Below, one piece after another: positions 7,873-14,827 of a stretch of DNA of 17,137 nucleotides. A program made the position numbers and the translations under genes. Source of the stretch: Candidatus Latescibacterota bacterium. Lineage in GTDB: Bacteria; Krumholzibacteriota; Krumholzibacteriia; Krumholzibacteriales; WJIX01. Under the pieces are notes generated by a model that saw nothing but the letters and a program-made list of their open reading frames with translations, was not told the origin of the DNA and made no database searches. The stretch's first letter is position 1; each line of letters starts with the position of its first letter. The stretch spans positions 1 to 17,137 of the forward strand of contig DAOWMJ010000014.1 in NCBI GenBank assembly GCA_030643145.1. Direction: 5' to 3'.

Positions 7873-8634
7873 CTACTTGATTGTTGCTATAGTCCAATGC
7901 CGTCCGGTTCTATGTGCGTCACGCCTGTATGAAAAACAAAAGTCCGGAGAACAGGAAGTGCAAACCCCGGAACTGAAGATATTTCGTTGTTTAATTCCGC
8001 CCCTTTTCAGTTCATTTTTAATAAATAAGGGAAGGTCGAGGTACAATTCGTCTTTTCGTTTTTTGATTACATTTTTGTCGAATTGGGCGGCAATTCTCTT
8101 GTTTACGCGGTAACATTTCCAGCAAATACCGGGGCCGATAAGTGATATGGTGTATTCAGGGTTAATCAGGAATTGATCAATCATAATGCCGAGGGTTTTG
8201 GAAATTATCCCCTTCGCCGCGCCCTTTCTTCCAACATGAATGGCAGCCAGAGTGTTTTCCGGAGGGGAATAGAGTATTACAGGATAGCAATCGGCTGTAC
8301 TTATAGCTAACGAAAGGCCCTCGCGTTCTGTTATAAATCCGTCGGATGCTTTGTATGATCCGCCTTTATTTACAACCTTAATATTTGAACTGTGGATTTG
8401 TTCACCTTTGACGAGATTGTCGCTGGAGATACCGAGTGTGTTAAGAAGAATATCTCTATTCTGATTCACATTTCTGTCCGTGTCGCCAATATTGGCTCCG
8501 AGGTTCAGAGAATTAAATGGTGAGGGGCTTACGCCACCTGTTCTTGACGCAAAGTGTAAGTCAAGTTGAGGAGCAATTATTTCGAGGACGGGGAATATCC
8601 CGATTTTGAGATCCGATTTTATAATCCATTTCAT
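7873..8634 (-). CDS. pgeF: PgeF/YfiH-family purine nucleoside phosphorylase-laccase fold protein
   Basis: Member of the 'multicopper polyphenol oxidase/DUF152' family. In E. coli PgeF removes wrongly incorporated amino acids from UDP-MurNAc peptides, and relatives also cleave nucleosides. Family landmarks: 'LDLHFASRTGGVSPSPFNSLNLG' region (residues 25-46, with RTGGVS and the NLG turn), QIHS with His81, ADCYPV with Cys116, IHVG with His133, 'GPGICWKCY' (168-175), and the C-terminal 'CTSC...FFSYRRD'-like 'FCFSYRRDAHRTGR'. The three metal-binding residues His/Cys/His are therefore kept. Two usually strict motifs deviate: HVGRKG replaces HAGWRG, and QIHSS replaces QVHG. ATG 8634 is preceded by AGGGA at about 9 nt. 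It lies 109 bp downstream of the DUF4384-like gene on the same strand. Confidence 0.88.
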   Translation of the reverse strand: MKWIIKSDLKIGIFPVLEIIAPQLDLHFASRTGGVSPSPFNSLNLGANIGDTDRNVNQNRDILLNTLGISSDNLVKGEQIHSSNIKVVNKGGSYKASDGFITEREGLSLAISTADCYPVILYSPPENTLAAIHVGRKGAAKGIISKTLGIMIDQFLINPEYTISLIGPGICWKCYRVNKRIAAQFDKNVIKKRKDELYLDLPLFIKNELKRGGIKQRNIFSSGVCTSCSPDFCFSYRRDAHRTGRHWTIATIK

Positions 8635-8650
8635 CCATTTCCATCCCTGC

Positions 8651-8666
8651 TTAACCGCGGAGTTAT
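8651..8666. repeat. Intergenic 16-mer TTAACCGCGGAGTTAT, copy 1
   Basis: Partly palindromic (TAAC...GTTA arms around CGCGGA) and 15/16 identical to a sequence at 15796-15811 in another intergenic gap. It sits between the DUF4384-like gene and pgeF, close upstream of the pgeF start. Function unknown. Confidence 0.35.
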
Positions 8667-8743
8667 ATTCCGTTAGTTACGGTGTTCGCTTTATCTTTTG
8701 TCTCTCCTTTCATCAGTCTTTAAATATTTTTTCCCGGTTCGGT

Positions 8744-10456
8744 TTATCGGCGGTCGCGGGAGCTGGAACGTCTGGATTTACCTGATGAATTTCTTGAGGA
8801 CGAAGAATTTCTTGAAGAAGGCCTGCTACTCGAATTACTCGATGAACTCTTCCTCGTGTTTTGTGTCCGGTTTATTGAATTTGCCCTTTGTTTTGGTCTC
8901 GATCGGGTTTTGTTGTCCTCTCTTGCCGATCGTTTTCTGTCGTCGGTGTTGCTTTTAGAAGGCCGGGATTCAGTAGTCCTTCTGGTTGATTCTGTTGAAG
9001 AACGTTTTTTGATCGTTCTTGTATCCGGGTTGTAGACTCTTTGTTCTTTTTTTGATCTATTCGGTGTTCTTGATTTATGTGGCGACCTTGTTCTTGCCGA
9101 GTTGTTTCTGTATGAATCGCCGTAGACAGTTCTTTTAGTTACGTTTTTTTCGGATGAACCCCTATAGCGACGGGTGAGATCCCTCGAAGATGTTACACGC
9201 CGTGGGGTAAGAACCCTTGAAAGTTTTGATGGATTCCGGCTTTTCGCTTTGAGACTTGTTTTTCTTCTTTCGACCAACCTGCTATTCGCAAGAGATTTAT
9301 CAAGTCTAATTTTATTAGATGCAGTTTGGTAGTTCAGGGGATGTTTTGCAAATTTCCTGTTGGCGTAAATAGATCTGTTGCCGTCGTAAAAGTTATTCCA
9401 GCAGTAATCATACTGTCGGTAATAGGGACGGTACCAAGTATAGGGGTAGTAGTAACCATACCAGTTATTATATCCCCAGTTGAATCCAAATCCCCAATAA
9501 AAAGAATCCGTATAGAAATATGATGAATTCCAATAGGAATAACTATTGAATGGATAATAACCCAAATAGTAAGGAGAAGAATTATACCACCTATCTCCAT
9601 AGTTAATTGTTAAGTAGATGTCGGTATCATCTGAAGATAGAAGTTCGTCGTCCCAGTTATTCGAGAGATTATCTTCGTAGTATGTTGTGTATGAGTAATT
9701 ATTGGCCTCTGCCTCTTCATAATGTGTGATATTGAATAGAGGCGGGTAGGGGTATCCTACCTTTTGCTCATAAAAATTCTTATCGATTGTGATTTCAGCG
9801 CATTCTTCATCATAAGGATCACGGAACTTATCCGCGCCGTGGCATTGCCCGCAGAGATAAGAGGGATAATCAACCCTTTTGTTGATAAAGAAATAGGTAT
9901 GGTCGCACGCCGGGGGATTATTCTCAATATCCCTGACGATTGTCTCATCGATCATGTTGAAGGAAAGATATGGACCCATATCTGTGCGGAATCTTTTATC
10001 TCTGGGGAGTTCGTAATTCTGGCTCAGAAAATATAGTTCTCTCTCATCAATATGATTTCTTTCATTAACCGCCAGAGCGTGAATATATTCAATGCCGGTT
10101 TTTTTACCCGCTTTCAGAGTGAGGTTACTTCCACGCTCCGGGAGGGTATAAACTTTATCTTTTTCTGTTTTTTTCAGTCTACCATCATAAGGATATATAA
10201 GGTTTATAAAACCGTCACTGTCAATATTATAGATAATAACATATCCCGGCTGGTTTACTCTGAAGGTAAGTTTAAGTTCTTTCCCGGGTCTTAGAATAGC
10301 TCCTTTTCCGCCTATTAGCCGCATAACGATGTTTAGTTCCTGGTTTTCCAGTATGGGGGAAGATGAGACTTTTTTAAACTCAATGGCTCGGGTTGTTGAA
10401 CAGAATAAAGAGATGGTTAGAAGGACAAGAAAAACAGCAAAAAATCTTTTCCTCAT
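8744..10456 (-). CDS. Exported DUF4384-like protein with CxxCH motif, aromatic-rich segment and Ser/Arg-rich basic tail
   Basis: Numbered from ATG 10456 (570 residues): signal peptide 1-24 ending TRA|IEF; residues about 30-135 resemble DUF4384 ('GYVIIYNIDSDGFINLIYPYDG'), a beta-domain in bacterial envelope and regulatory proteins. Next comes a cysteine/histidine patch with CDH at 184-186, CGQCH at 202-206 and Cys219, then an acidic stretch (245-285). Residues 286-357 are half Tyr/Trp/Phe (36 of 72). Residues about 362-570 are a low-complexity tail of Ser, Arg, Lys and Thr, strongly basic and without hydrophobic segments. ATG 10456 is preferred to GTG 10465 because AGGGAG lies 8 nt before the ATG but abuts the GTG. 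CxxCH could bind heme c or, with the other Cys/His, a metal; neither is proven. A surface or periplasmic matrix role is inference. Confidence 0.72.
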   Translation of the reverse strand: MRKRFFAVFLVLLTISLFCSTTRAIEFKKVSSSPILENQELNIVMRLIGGKGAILRPGKELKLTFRVNQPGYVIIYNIDSDGFINLIYPYDGRLKKTEKDKVYTLPERGSNLTLKAGKKTGIEYIHALAVNERNHIDERELYFLSQNYELPRDKRFRTDMGPYLSFNMIDETIVRDIENNPPACDHTYFFINKRVDYPSYLCGQCHGADKFRDPYDEECAEITIDKNFYEQKVGYPYPPLFNITHYEEAEANNYSYTTYYEDNLSNNWDDELLSSDDTDIYLTINYGDRWYNSSPYYLGYYPFNSYSYWNSSYFYTDSFYWGFGFNWGYNNWYGYYYPYTWYRPYYRQYDYCWNNFYDGNRSIYANRKFAKHPLNYQTASNKIRLDKSLANSRLVERRKTSLKAKSRNPSKLSRVLTPRRVTSSRDLTRRYRGSSEKNVTKRTVYGDSYRNNSARTRSPHKSRTPNRSKKEQRVYNPDTRTIKKRSSTESTRRTTESRPSKSNTDDRKRSAREDNKTRSRPKQRANSINRTQNTRKSSSSNSSSRPSSRNSSSSRNSSGKSRRSSSRDRR

Positions 10457-10523
10457 TTTGATCACTCCCTTTTGTATCAGAAAAACCTAACCAGACGATA
10501 AATCAATCAACCGGTACATTAGA

Positions 10524-10552
10524 ATTATAGCGATTTTTCTCCAAATTTACAA
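10524..10552 (-). promoter_or_regulatory. Promoter for the DUF4384-like protein gene
   Basis: On the minus strand TTGTAA (plus 10547-10552, four of six matches) and a perfect TATAAT (plus 10524-10529) are spaced by 17 bp. The expected start is near 10517, giving a leader of about 60 nt before the ATG at 10456. Confidence 0.6.
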
Positions 10553-10882
10553 GGGTTTATACCAACTAACCAGGGAAAGAGAAATGGGTACAATCGATTA
10601 CTGCGGCATAATTTTTTTGGTCTAGCAGGAAAAACAGTGGAAGTGTTGTGTGAATCGGGTATTTTAAAATAATGTTTGTAAATAAGGTGAGAAATGATAT
10701 CTGTTTGGTTTGAATTTGCGATTAAAGTATTTCTCACTTGCATTCTTGCCCTCTGATACTTCAATTTGGAATAGGTGAATTGAAGTAATGCCAGCGCTGA
10801 CCCGAATTCGGAGCCGGGTTGTTAATAAATTGGAATTAACGAATTTAAATTAGCGCATTAATCGTCAACAGGTTAGAATAAA

Positions 10883-10914
10883 TTGTTATAAAAACCGATA
10901 AAGGGCGCTATAAT
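10883..10914 (+). promoter_or_regulatory. Possible promoter of the Tol-Pal operon
   Basis: A perfect TATAAT (10909-10914) lies about 120 bp before tolQ. The nearest -35-like element is TTGTTA (10883-10888) at an unusually long 20-bp spacing; at 17 bp only TTATAA is found. The -10 context GCTATAAT is the same as in the divergent promoter at 10524-10552. Confidence 0.35.
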
Positions 10915-11035
10915 GGATAGGATTGTACTTCAAGTAGAATTAAATTAAAGTAATTCACTCTATCCTTGAAACTATTTTAACCTTCAGAGGGTACAATGGT
11001 TAGATTTCTGGAGATAGTACAAAAGGAGGATTTAT

Positions 11036-11731
11036 ATGGGGTTTGATGGAATTCCGATATTTTTACAGATTGCTGGAAATTTCGTTGAGTTGATTTCCCG
11101 TGCCGGGGTTCTTGCTAAGTTGGTTTTGGCGCTTCTGCTGGTTCTCTCAGTGGTTTCATGGACGATAATTGTTGAAAAGATAAGATATTTTAAACGTTCT
11201 TCAAAGGAAGGAAGCAGATTCCTGGGGGTTTTCAAAGACGAATTTTCCCTGTTAGCATTAATGGCAAAAGCAAAAGAATATCCAACAAGCTGCGAAGCGC
11301 AACTGACTTTGTCTATAGGGAGTGAAATAATCAGCGGCGAACTTGGAACATTAAGATTCCTGGATAAATTTATGGAAGCGCGAACCGGTTCGATTATCGC
11401 CGGCTGGGAATCATATTTAATATTTCTTTCTACTACCGCTACTATTTCTCCCTTCCTCGGATTACTCGGTACGGTTTGGGGGATAATGCGTTCATTTATC
11501 AGCATGGGGGCAAAAGGTTCGGCTGATTTGTATGTTGTTGGTCCCGGCATTGCCGAGGCTCTTGTCACAACGATCTTTGGCCTCGGGGCTGCTATACCGG
11601 CGGTTATCGGTTACAATTATATGATCCGGGTTATTCGGAGAAAAGAAGATGATCTGTCTTCCTTTATGGTTCTTTTCAGAAGCCGGTTGCTGGACGGAAA
11701 ATATGATGAATTAAAAAAAGGTGAGGAATGA
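11036..11731 (+). CDS. tolQ: TolQ, MotA/TolQ/ExbB proton channel subunit
   Basis: Inner-membrane subunit that, with TolR, uses proton motive force to energise the TolA-like protein and drive outer-membrane constriction. Three membrane segments are visible: about residues 27-47, 124-148 and 170-195, with the large cytoplasmic loop between the first two. The MotA_TolQ_ExbB signature is clear: 'FLGLLGTVWGIM' (Thr145) and 'PGIAEALVTTIFGLGAAIPAV' region 170-190 with Thr178/Thr179 where the channel-lining threonine is expected. Length 231 is normal. The ATG at 11036 follows a near-perfect AAGGAGGA (11023-11030). It is the first gene of the cluster. ExbB is the alternative, but the downstream tolB and pal genes make TolQ the proper name. 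Confidence 0.93.
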   Translation: MGFDGIPIFLQIAGNFVELISRAGVLAKLVLALLLVLSVVSWTIIVEKIRYFKRSSKEGSRFLGVFKDEFSLLALMAKAKEYPTSCEAQLTLSIGSEIISGELGTLRFLDKFMEARTGSIIAGWESYLIFLSTTATISPFLGLLGTVWGIMRSFISMGAKGSADLYVVGPGIAEALVTTIFGLGAAIPAVIGYNYMIRVIRRKEDDLSSFMVLFRSRLLDGKYDELKKGEE

Positions 11732-11773
11732 TTTTCAGGTTTATTAAGCGAGAATTCTTTTGGGAGAAAGTTT

Positions 11774-12172
11774 ATGAGACGTAAGAGATATTCGTCGATG
11801 GCGGAGATAAATATTACAAATCTTGTTGATGTAATGATGGTGCTTCTAATTGTCTTTATGTTGACCGCCCCATTTCTTCAGGCGGGTGTGAAGCTTAATC
11901 TTCCCAAGGCCGAGGCAAAAACAATTGAAGAGCGGAAAGGAATCACTGTTTCGGTAAACAGAGAGGGGGATATTTTTATAGGGAAGCGCAAGGTTGAATG
12001 GGAGGAATTCGCCGGGGTTCTTAGAAAGGAACTAGAAACAAATGCTCCGCGGGTGTTTCTGAAAGCCGATACTAAAACGCATTATGGGAAGGTAATGAGA
12101 GTGTTGGCCAGGATAAAGATGATCGGTATTGAGGATGTAGGGCTTATTGCCCAGCAAGAGAAAGAAGAATAA
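11774..12172 (+). CDS. tolR: TolR, ExbD/TolR-family channel partner
   Basis: A 132-residue single-pass inner-membrane protein. After a short basic N-terminus comes the family signature 'EINITNLVDVMMVLLIVFML' (11-30), holding the proton-carrying Asp19 at the start of the membrane helix (equivalent to Asp23 of E. coli TolR). The periplasmic domain follows with the usual 'GVKLNLPKAEAKT' and the later 'VFLKADTKTHYGKVMRVLARIKMIGIEDVGLI'-type segment. It begins 42 bp after tolQ with GGGAG in front of the ATG. It partners TolQ in the proton channel and contacts peptidoglycan and the TolA-like protein. An ExbD assignment is excluded mainly by context. Confidence 0.92.
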   Translation: MRRKRYSSMAEINITNLVDVMMVLLIVFMLTAPFLQAGVKLNLPKAEAKTIEERKGITVSVNREGDIFIGKRKVEWEEFAGVLRKELETNAPRVFLKADTKTHYGKVMRVLARIKMIGIEDVGLIAQQEKEE

Positions 12173-12178
12173 AAATAC

Positions 12179-12203
12179 GAAACGCTGCTGAGGGCGGCGT
12201 TTC
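12179..12203 (+). other. Intra-operon stem-loop between tolR and the tolA-like gene
   Basis: GAAACGCTGC (12179-12188) can pair with GCGGCGTTTC (12194-12203) as a 10-bp stem with a single G-U pair and a 5-nt loop TGAGG. It starts 7 nt after the tolR stop. No T-tract follows, so it is not a standard terminator; mRNA stabilisation or partial attenuation of the downstream genes is possible. Confidence 0.6.
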
Positions 12204-12259
12204 ATATTTGGTGATTGGGGTTACCAAACTTAAGTTAGCGCTTAAATTGCCAGTCGGAT

Positions 12260-12913
12260 ATGGGGAAAATGAAATTTTCAGTCATTATATCATTATGTAT
12301 TCATGTGTTGATTTTCTACGCGCTTTTAACTCTATTCGAGATTGTGCCGAGAGTCGATTTGCCGGACAGGGTATATTCTGTCCGGATTTTTTCTCCGCGC
12401 AGGGCGGAAAAAAAGGAAGAACCTGAAAAACCCCCTGAGGTAAAAGTAGAAAGGCCCAAACCGCCCCCCAAAGCTGTGGAAAAGAAAGAACAACCGGATA
12501 ACGTAAAGGAAGAGAAACCAAAAAAACCCGCTGAACCGGAACCGCGAGAGGGAAAAGAGAATAAACCTCTTGATGTTACGGTAAAAAAGGAAAAGGTTGA
12601 GGAAACATCTGTTGTGGTGGACGCTCCCAGGTTTCCGTTTTCATACTATCTGGGCGCTATTGAACGGAAGGTGTCGGATAATTGGTTTTCCGCGTCGGTT
12701 GAACACGGAAAGAGTCTTTCATGCACTGTCTTTTTCCGCCTTAACAGAAGCGGAAGAATATCAGGGTTGCGACTGCAAAAGGGATCTGGCGATTCCTATT
12801 TTGACAGAGCGGCCTTGAGAGCGATAAAGAGTTCGGTTCCTTTCCCCCCTCTCCCGGGCGCTTTTGATGAACCCGCTCTCGGGATACATTTTAGGTTTGC
12901 GCAAAAGGATTGA
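12260..12913 (+). CDS. tolA: TolA-like periplasm-spanning protein with TonB-family C-terminal domain
   Basis: A 217-residue protein with one N-terminal membrane helix (residues 5-27) that keeps the SxxxH motif (Ser11, His15) through which TolA/TonB proteins sense TolQR or ExbBD. Residues about 48-118 form a Lys/Glu/Pro-rich rod, with repeated EKP and PKP-type dipeptides, and residues about 128-217 form a TonB/TolA C-terminal domain ('VFFRLNRSGRISGLRLQKGSG...FDRAALRAIKSS'). The rod is far shorter than the helical domain of E. coli TolA (421 residues in all) and Pro-rich like TonB. Position between tolR and tolB argues for a TolA role; TonB-like chemistry is the alternative. In-frame ATG 12269, with GGGG close before it, is another possible start. 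The stop lies next to the tolB start. Confidence 0.85.
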   Translation: MGKMKFSVIISLCIHVLIFYALLTLFEIVPRVDLPDRVYSVRIFSPRRAEKKEEPEKPPEVKVERPKPPPKAVEKKEQPDNVKEEKPKKPAEPEPREGKENKPLDVTVKKEKVEETSVVVDAPRFPFSYYLGAIERKVSDNWFSASVEHGKSLSCTVFFRLNRSGRISGLRLQKGSGDSYFDRAALRAIKSSVPFPPLPGAFDEPALGIHFRFAQKD

Positions 12914-12915
12914 TG

Positions 12916-14160
12916 ATGATGCTGCGGTTAAGTTTAATTTCATTATGTATAGTCACTTTTTTTCTCGTTCCCGCGTATTCACAGACTGATGTTCATCTCC
13001 AGGTTGATCGAGTGGGAAGGGGAAAAATTCCGATTGTTTTAAAGGAAATAACTGTAGAATTATCTGAACTTCAAAGTTCTTCTGAATGTATTTCGGAGGT
13101 TTTAGAGAGAGATTTGTGGCTGACCGGAATATTTAAACCGATTTCTCTCAAAGGAGAGACGGACACTCTCACCGGAGGCCGTACAGCAGCAGCGATATTT
13201 GAGGGCAGCTTATCACATAGCTCCGAAGGATATCTGTTGGACGCGAAACTGCTCGATTATTCAAGCCGGGGTGTAATATTCAGGAAGGAATATACCTTCC
13301 AGCGGGGGCTATGTAGATCAATCAGCCATCATGTAAGTGATGAAATTACTTTTTTTCTGACAGGAGAGACTGGTATTGCCGTAACACGCGTCCTTTTTCT
13401 AAGAGAGGAGCACGGAAGCAAAACTGTCTATATTGTTGATTATGATGGACATGGTGTAAGGAAGCTTACCGATGATAAGCTTGCAGTTTCACCGGTATGG
13501 CTGGATAAAAACAGATTTTGTTACACATCCTATAAAAGGGATAATCCTGATTGTTATATAGTTGATTTGAAGAAAGGGTTAAAAAGACTTCTTTCATACA
13601 GAAAAGGTTTGAATATTGCCGGCGATTATTATTCGAAAAGGGATGAAATTCTGATGACGATCAGCGTGATGGGCAACAGTGAGTTATTTCTTCTCGATTC
13701 CTCAGGCAAGATGCGGAGGAGATTGACTCGGAACAGATCGATTGATTGTTCAGCGACATGGGCCCCTAACGGAAGAGAAATAGCTTTTGTTTCAGACAGG
13801 ACATCCGTTCCTCAAATTTATATCATGGACAGATATGGAGGGAGTTTAAGAAGGTTGACGATGAAAGGTAACTATAATACATCGCCGGCCTGGTCTCCTC
13901 AGGGCGACCTTATTTCCTATGTTTCACGTGATGGAGGTTTATACAGGCTTAAACTTGTTTCACCTGATGGGTTATGGGAGGAGACGGTCTATGACGATTA
14001 TTTGAGTTATGAGGATCCTTCATGGGCTCCTAACGGATGTCATATCGCGGTAACAGTAAAGTATGGGGGAGAGCCATGGATAGTTATAATCGATATAGAT
14101 TCGGGGGAGAAACGCAAATTAATAAGGGGTGAGTCGCCGGCGTGGTCCCCTATTGAATAA
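12916..14160 (+). CDS. tolB: TolB, periplasmic beta-propeller of the Tol-Pal system
   Basis: Periplasmic protein that shuttles between Pal and the TolA-like protein. A signal peptide ends near 'AYS|Q' (about residue 22). The N-terminal mixed domain ('VDRVGRGKIPIVLKEI...LERDLWLTGIFKPIS') matches TolB-N, and from about residue 165 six WD40/PD40-type blades follow, with repeats of the form 'SPAWSPQGDLISYVS', 'SATWAPNGREIAFVSDR' and 'QIYIMDRYGGSLRRLT'. Length of about 414 residues is typical. Start choice: three ATG codons follow one another at 12913, 12916 and 12919. AAAAGGA (12903-12909) is best spaced for 12916, whereas the TTG at 12910 abuts it. It follows directly on the tolA-like stop, consistent with translational coupling. 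Confidence 0.92.
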   Translation: MMLRLSLISLCIVTFFLVPAYSQTDVHLQVDRVGRGKIPIVLKEITVELSELQSSSECISEVLERDLWLTGIFKPISLKGETDTLTGGRTAAAIFEGSLSHSSEGYLLDAKLLDYSSRGVIFRKEYTFQRGLCRSISHHVSDEITFFLTGETGIAVTRVLFLREEHGSKTVYIVDYDGHGVRKLTDDKLAVSPVWLDKNRFCYTSYKRDNPDCYIVDLKKGLKRLLSYRKGLNIAGDYYSKRDEILMTISVMGNSELFLLDSSGKMRRRLTRNRSIDCSATWAPNGREIAFVSDRTSVPQIYIMDRYGGSLRRLTMKGNYNTSPAWSPQGDLISYVSRDGGLYRLKLVSPDGLWEETVYDDYLSYEDPSWAPNGCHIAVTVKYGGEPWIVIIDIDSGEKRKLIRGESPAWSPIE

Positions 14161-14204
14161 CGTAAAGAAGTTGGTAAATTTGATAAAAAAGAAAAAATAA
14201 ATCT

Positions 14205-14232
14205 TTGCAAAATTTGCCATTACCGTTATTAT
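14205..14232 (+). promoter_or_regulatory. Possible internal promoter before pal
   Basis: TTGCAA (14205-14210) and TATTAT (14227-14232) are spaced by 16 bp in the 141-bp gap between tolB and pal, with four and five of six consensus matches. It would give pal and cpoB a separate transcript, fitting the usual need for much more Pal than TolQRAB. Confidence 0.4.
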
Positions 14233-14301
14233 GCTACACAAGGTTTCAAAATGATGTAAAAGGTTGTTATCAGTATAGATTCTTAAACTGGAGGTGTTCG
14301 A

Positions 14302-14817
14302 ATGGCTCGTATCAACTATGTGGGATTGATTGTTATTATGATTTTAGCGTTGATCCTTCCGGCATGTAAACAAAAAGAAGCTCCCCTGATAGAAGAGGTA
14401 AAACCGGCCGAAGAGGTGATTCCTCCCCCTCCTCCTCTTAAAGAAGTAGAAGAAGAACCGCAGATTGAGGAAATTAAAGAAGAGCCGGTCATGCTTGATG
14501 ACGTATTTTTTGATTTTGACAAGTTCGGAATTAAAGATGCTTACAAGGATATCCTGAAAGGCAATGCGGAACAGATTTTAGACAAAGAGGGCATCAAAGT
14601 TGTAATAGAGGGACATTGCGATGAGCGTGGAACTAGTGAATATAATCTTTCCCTTGGTGAAAAACGGGCAAAAGCCGTGCTGAACTTTTATACGGCATAT
14701 GGCGTTGATCCGCAAAAGTTATCAATAATCAGTTATGGTGAAGAAAAACCATTTGTCCGCGAGCATAATGAAAAGGCATGGACCAGTAATCGCCGCGCGC
14801 ATATGGTAGTTAAATAA
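14302..14817 (+). CDS. pal: Pal, peptidoglycan-associated OmpA-family lipoprotein
   Basis: Outer-membrane lipoprotein tying the membrane to peptidoglycan. The signal ends in lipobox LPAC with lipidated Cys22, followed by a Glu/Pro-rich tether (residues 26-62) including a run of five prolines, and then an OmpA/Pal domain from about residue 65. Key residues of the peptidoglycan site are present: 'GHCDERGTSEYN' (104-115, Asp107) and 'LGEKRAKAV' (Arg122), plus the closing 'SNRRAHMVV'. Cys106 replaces the usual Thr/Ala in GHxDERG and is free to vary. The ATG at 14302 has GGAGGTG upstream (14290-14296). Length 171 is normal. It lies in the canonical place after tolB. Confidence 0.94.
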   Translation: MARINYVGLIVIMILALILPACKQKEAPLIEEVKPAEEVIPPPPPLKEVEEEPQIEEIKEEPVMLDDVFFDFDKFGIKDAYKDILKGNAEQILDKEGIKVVIEGHCDERGTSEYNLSLGEKRAKAVLNFYTAYGVDPQKLSIISYGEEKPFVREHNEKAWTSNRRAHMVVK

Positions 14818-14827
14818 TTGAATTAAA

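Larger units (their letters stand above)
10457..11035. other. Divergent intergenic region with no recognised gene
   Basis: About 580 bp separate the minus-strand DUF4384-like gene from the Tol-Pal operon. Candidate promoters face outward at both sides, and the middle is AT-rich with short palindromes such as AATTTAAATT. The one open frame (10525-10764, minus, TTG start) has no ribosome site and overlaps the minus-strand promoter, so I do not call it. No tRNA, repeat array or known riboswitch pattern was seen. A small RNA or long leader of the tol transcript remains possible. Confidence 0.6.

Noticed and set aside
8665..8718. 16-codon minus-strand mini-ORF between the DUF4384-like gene and pgeF
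   Set aside because: No ribosome site before its ATG and no sign of selection; GGAGAG lies inside it rather than before it.
9334..9600. Ile-rich minus-strand frame resembling a membrane protein
   Set aside because: It is a shifted reading of the Tyr/Asn-codon-rich aromatic segment of the DUF4384-like gene, which explains the Ile/Thr/Val pattern.
10525..10764. 79-codon minus-strand frame in the divergent gap
   Set aside because: TTG start without ribosome site, no motif, and it overlaps the promoter of the downstream gene.
10966..10997. TTGAAA...TACAAT promoter close to tolQ
   Set aside because: The spacer is 20 bp and the -10 is imperfect; weaker than the TATAAT at 10909-10914.
12208..12426. 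Open frame overlapping the start of the tolA-like gene
   Set aside because: Its product lacks any signal, whereas the overlapping frame has the SxxxH membrane helix and the TonB-C domain.
11036..12913. ExbB-ExbD-TonB iron-uptake energising system
   Set aside because: The genes are followed immediately by tolB, pal and cpoB, and no TonB-dependent receptor is nearby; Tol-Pal is the better reading.
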